Source of the DNA: Bolinopsis microptera
Taxonomy: Eukaryota > Ctenophora > Tentaculata > Lobata > Bolinopsidae
Length of the DNA: 46,345 nt
Direction of reading: 5' to 3'
NCBI RefSeq assembly: GCF_026151205.1
Contig: NW_026971803.1
Span: 1-46,345, forward strand
Shown: piece after piece, positions 43,600 through 46,345 of the stretch
Layout: every line of letters begins with the position of its first letter
Numbering within the stretch: the first letter of the stretch is position 1
The notes under the pieces: model-generated
Told to the model about the DNA's origin: nothing
Database searches by the model: none
The model's input: the letters and a program-made list of their open reading frames with translations, nothing else
Position numbers and translations under genes: made by a program

Positions 43600-45474
43600 T
43601 CAAACTTGCTTATGGGCCCAATACTTCAGAAATTTAGCAAGTCGAATAACACCGCTTGTATTGAGGTGACAGTTATCAGATATTTTTGCAGATGGTCTGG
43701 CAAAATAAAATTCTTTCCTGAATCCACTTCTATTATAGTTAAATAAATTATGGGTGCTAATGTAATTAAAACAAGAATCTTTGCTACACATATCCTTAAT
43801 AACCTTATTCAGCTCTGCCACAACATCATTGCGGCCTTTTGTACTCCTGGGAAGAATATTGAGAACATTAATTGTTGCATTCGGATACACTGACTTGAGA
43901 TAATTTAAGAGATTACTAATGTCACCCGCTGCATCCTTCAGTGACTTTGAGCCAAAATAGACTGTGTTCACATTATTAGTTCCTGTCATAATATAAATAA
44001 TAGATGGGGATGGAACGGAGTGTAGGTCAGTTTTTAGTTTATTTAACATTACTTTGGCATCAGCCCCAGGATAAAACAGTTTACTAGCACTAACAGTGGA
44101 CGATGATAACTTGTCCGCATCAAGAAACCTGAACATAGAGCTGCTTATGAATAGGACAGACTTTTGTGAAGCTTTGGCTGGCTGTTTGCAAACTGAGAGT
44201 GCAGGTGAAGAAGAGTCTGTCAGTTTGTGTCCTGAATGAGGGATGGGTGGGGGCGGTGAACGCAGACCAAACTCAGTTGACTGAGTGATCCTAGGGGGCT
44301 TCATCAGTCTTAGGGTGATGCTGATCCGGGGTTCATCACACATTTCGTCTGGCAGTATCTCATGTTGAAAGTCAGCCTGAGACAATTTGGACATGATGAA
44401 GACATCTCCATGCTGAAGCTGCACAGAGCCCACAACTTCATTGCTGCCGTTTGATCTAATTTGCAGTGTTCTCGTCGCACCAAGTGAAATGGTTACAATA
44501 TCAGAGTGTTCTACAATACATGATTCAGAATCGCTATGAGCTGGCATGAACTCTGCTCCAGTTTCATATAGATTGACGAGAATACTATTGTGTCTGAAAT
44601 TGGGTAATATCACATTAATGTAGGAGCTGAGTTTAGCAAGGTAGGAATCATTGTGTACACTTTTTGGGTCATGTGTTGCACCTGAATACTCATAGGGAAA
44701 GTCACCAAAATAAACCGATTTCCTGTTTTTAAAACCGTGACTGAACTCAAGTTCTTCCATTAATAGATCAAGTGAAAATTTAGAGAATGGACCATCATCT
44801 AGTAGGGTAACTGGTTTCACTGGTGATGGGGAACAAGTTACAGATATATTCATTGGCCCCGGTGTTATAGGATCGTAGACAGGGGCAGGGACCAAGTTTG
44901 GATATTTGTCTCTGGGCTTAGGGGTGTTGATCCGTGATTCACCAGTAGCAGTAGATACAGGGAGATCAGACACATCATCCTCGTCTGCCATAACCTCGTT
45001 AACAACAATCTCACTGATAACAATCTCGTTTCCAACAACCTCCTGTGGAACAATCTTGTCCACGACATCGTTGTCAACAAACAAACTGTCCGATACAACA
45101 TCTTCCACAACAATGTCATCTACATCAAACGCTTCTACTTGATTGATAACAACGTGTGACTGAGGGGTAATGGTTATGATCTCACATTCAATCTCCTCTG
45201 ATAAGTTCGGCAGCAAATTTTCACACTTAAAACTCTGTTCTTGTATTTGAGTTTGATCTGATATGAGACTATCATTGTACTGAGCAATGAGATCACTAGT
45301 TCTGATAATTTCATTCAATAAAGACAACTTTTTTTCTAAAAAGTCAATCTTGATGTCTTTTGACAGACAATTGTTACAGTTCTCTGATTTTTCAGACTGG
45401 AATGAAAAGTTCAAATGTTCTAAAGGGCGCTCACAAAAGTGGAGACTAATGTCTGAGCTCTGATTATTTGACAT
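43600..45474 (-). CDS. LINE ORF1: AlkB-type dioxygenase fused to SGNH hydrolase
   Basis: 624 residues. About 33-75 looks coiled-coil forming, 100-175 is acidic and Val-rich. About 230-395 is an AlkB-like 2-oxoglutarate/Fe(II) oxygenase: N301 and Y303 of NLY, H313-x-D315 and H371 for iron, and R383...R389 (RISITLR) for 2-oxoglutarate. All the AlkB signature residues are present. About 436-624 is an SGNH/GDSL hydrolase: block I is degenerate except its serine (SSSM, S446), block III is GTNN (498-501), and D600/H603 (DNCHLN) complete the triad. An esterase in ORF1 is known for CR1-type LINEs; the AlkB domain is the unusual part. AlkB proteins remove alkyl groups from nucleic acid bases, so it may repair or edit the element's RNA or cDNA; that is inference. 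It ends 166 bp before ORF2. Confidence 0.87.
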   Translation of the reverse strand: MSNNQSSDISLHFCERPLEHLNFSFQSEKSENCNNCLSKDIKIDFLEKKLSLLNEIIRTSDLIAQYNDSLISDQTQIQEQSFKCENLLPNLSEEIECEIITITPQSHVVINQVEAFDVDDIVVEDVVSDSLFVDNDVVDKIVPQEVVGNEIVISEIVVNEVMADEDDVSDLPVSTATGESRINTPKPRDKYPNLVPAPVYDPITPGPMNISVTCSPSPVKPVTLLDDGPFSKFSLDLLMEELEFSHGFKNRKSVYFGDFPYEYSGATHDPKSVHNDSYLAKLSSYINVILPNFRHNSILVNLYETGAEFMPAHSDSESCIVEHSDIVTISLGATRTLQIRSNGSNEVVGSVQLQHGDVFIMSKLSQADFQHEILPDEMCDEPRISITLRLMKPPRITQSTEFGLRSPPPPIPHSGHKLTDSSSPALSVCKQPAKASQKSVLFISSSMFRFLDADKLSSSTVSASKLFYPGADAKVMLNKLKTDLHSVPSPSIIYIMTGTNNVNTVYFGSKSLKDAAGDISNLLNYLKSVYPNATINVLNILPRSTKGRNDVVAELNKVIKDMCSKDSCFNYISTHNLFNYNRSGFRKEFYFARPSAKISDNCHLNTSGVIRLAKFLKYWAHKQV

Positions 45475-46066
45475 AGTTATATTATCAAGAGTTCAATGTT
45501 CAGAAGCACAATAAACACTGTAAACGCAATACCTTCAGTCCAGATAGTAGTTTTGATGAGAATAGTTTTGATGAGAATAGTTTTGATGAGAAGGAGGAGG
45601 ATGAGTAATCTTCAAGTACACTCACAGCAGTCCTTTGCACGTCAACACTTACGCTCGTCTATCATATCTCATACCTCAAATTATTTGTTATATAGTAGTG
45701 TTGAAAGTATTAAAACTAAAAAAAAAGAGGGAGACAACGTTACCTGCATACATTGTAAGAAGTCTTTCGAAGGTACAACTGCCAAGAGGTCTTACACTAG
45801 TCTAGGGAGTAGCTAAGGATCCATTGGATCTATGTGATCTCCTCGGTCGACTCAGCCGAATGATAGGAAACTTAATTGAGGGTTAAATGAGGAGGGGTAC
45901 CTGTTAAAAGTTCAAGAAACTTCCTAGGATACCCCTTCAGTGCATACTGTAAACATTGTACTATTAACTATTAACTATTAACACTAGTTTGTGGTATCAC
46001 TCGCGAGTTAAGCTTGCTATTGAAAATCCAGCCACTAAAAGTGCTAACTCGTCCACATCCCCCCAG
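45475..46066. other. LINE 5' UTR and downstream spacer
   Basis: Contains three copies of a TTTTGATGAGAATAG unit (45551-45590) and an inverted pair around GAGGGGTAC...GGATACCCCTT (45892-45945). There is no clear gene. A plus-strand frame at 45496-45816 has a CIHCKKSFEG patch but no complete domain. Confidence 0.45.
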
Positions 46067-46135
46067 GTCAAACGACTAAAAAGTCAACCCCTGATCGTAC
46101 CGTACATAGAAAAGAAGACTCAAGCTGAAATGTAA
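46067..46135 (+). CDS. Candidate terminal exon, gene unknown
   Basis: After a good acceptor (TCCCCCCAG, ends 46066) comes a 23-codon open stretch, VKRLKSQPLIVPYIEKKT plus QAEM, then TAA. GTAAATAAATT follows about 20 bp later. Its phase (0) is compatible with importin-4 exon 14, but it does not resemble the known importin-4 C-terminus. It could be the last exon of an unseen gene, an alternative short importin-4 end, or chance. Confidence 0.3.
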   Translation, partial: VKRLKSQPLIVPYIEKKTQAEM

Positions 46136-46191
46136 AGTCGTCTAGCAAATGATTTGTAAATAAATTTACGATGCCGTTGTGGAATTTCAAA

Positions 46192-46345
46192 TTACGTGTT
46201 TAGAATTCGTGTAACAGTAACTGATTTGAATCGATTGGGGCTGGCTGCGACTTCATCATAACTGGGCAAGGCCTCTCCATCTGCTGTCGGTGCCATTTCA
46301 TGGTCGTAGGCCGGTGGTGCTGAGGAGGCTGACGGGGCTGGGGGG
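46192..46345 (-). CDS. C-terminus of a PPxY-containing protein (partial)
   Basis: The minus-strand frame enters from the window edge and ends at TAA (46192-46194), giving about 50 residues. It is Pro/Ala/Ser-rich, with PPAYDHEM and LPSYDEV, then a basic end FKSVTVTRILNT. PPxY is the ligand of WW domains in NEDD4-family ubiquitin ligases. A pair of such motifs near the C-terminus is seen in arrestin-domain-containing proteins and some membrane adaptors. The catalytic or structural part lies outside the window, so family is undecided. Its 3' end is only 57 bp from the candidate plus-strand exon. Confidence 0.55.
   Translation of the reverse strand, partial: PPAPSASSAPPAYDHEMAPTADGEALPSYDEVAASPNRFKSVTVTRILNT

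Larger units (their letters stand above)
38870..45850 (-). mobile_element. Nearly full-length CR1/L2-group LINE with AlkB-containing ORF1
   Basis: On minus it runs from about 45850 (5' UTR) through ORF1 (45474-43600), a 166 bp gap and ORF2 (43433 onward) to a 3' UTR near 38870. Both ORFs are free of frameshifts and keep their catalytic residues, so the copy is young. The 3' UTR ends in two tandem copies of a ~66 bp unit containing GGGTAAAATAAACGTAATCC (about 38905-39030). The end of ORF2 is interrupted by a 1.1 kb DNA transposon. Exact ends are uncertain because no target duplication was identified. It lies downstream of the last importin-4 exon found. Confidence 0.8.

Noticed and set aside
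45496-45816. Plus-strand ORF with a CIHCKKSFEG patch suggesting a BED-type zinc finger
   Set aside because: Only one Cys pair and no downstream His pair is visible; it starts within the LINE 5' UTR repeats and shows no splice-linked continuation.

Overview
The window is nuclear DNA of an animal. It has spliced protein genes with GT-AG introns in consistent phase, AT-rich introns full of tandem repeats, and many eukaryotic transposons. The gene set (importin-4, a CAT-type amino-acid transporter, a DCTPP-like protein, a probable bridge-like lipid transfer protein) and the mobile elements (CR1/L2-type LINE, R2/NeSL-type LINE, MULE, TTAA and Transib-like elements) suit an early-branching aquatic invertebrate. 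A hydrozoan-like cnidarian is my best guess, but the sequence does not settle the species.

Layout. (1) 1-8068, plus: the last eight exons (about 727 residues) of a large protein, probably a UHRF1BP1/SHIP164 (BLTP3)-type lipid transfer protein. Its introns hold a 1.85 kb MULE foldback element and five tandem arrays. (2) 8069-21800: gene-poor repeat territory. It holds a MITE with long poly-C, several families of about 100 bp palindromic MITEs with 9-10 bp target duplications, a 1.24 kb tandem duplication carrying a LINE endonuclease fragment, and a decayed R2/NeSL-type LINE copy. Much of this may sit inside one 8 kb composite element (10914-18956). (3) 21804-25652: a divergent pair of single-exon ORFs, a CAT-like transporter on minus and a four-repeat MazG/DCTPP-like protein on plus, separated by about 600 bp with three copies of the transporter's start region. 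(4) 26381-37866, plus: fourteen exons of importin-4 (about 606 residues). Its introns hold an R2/NeSL-type LINE fragment between 272 bp direct repeats, a second copy of the TA MITE, and an array of about 29 copies of the exon-11/5'-splice-site junction, itself interrupted by a 1.4 kb palindromic TTAA element. (5) 38300-45850: a hAT-like candidate and an almost complete two-ORF LINE on minus. Its ORF1 joins an AlkB-type 2-oxoglutarate dioxygenase to an SGNH hydrolase. The 3' end of its ORF2 is cut by a 1.1 kb element whose ends are the heptamer CACAGTG with a 5 bp TAAGG target duplication. (6) 46067-46345: a possible last exon on plus and the C-terminus of a PPxY-containing protein on minus.

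The host genes are unrelated housekeeping or trafficking functions; no operon-like cooperation is implied. The most notable items are the AlkB-SGNH LINE ORF1, the splice-donor array in importin-4, the RSS-heptamer-ended element, and the tandem DCTPP protein with two degenerate repeats. No tRNA, rRNA or CRISPR array was recognised.
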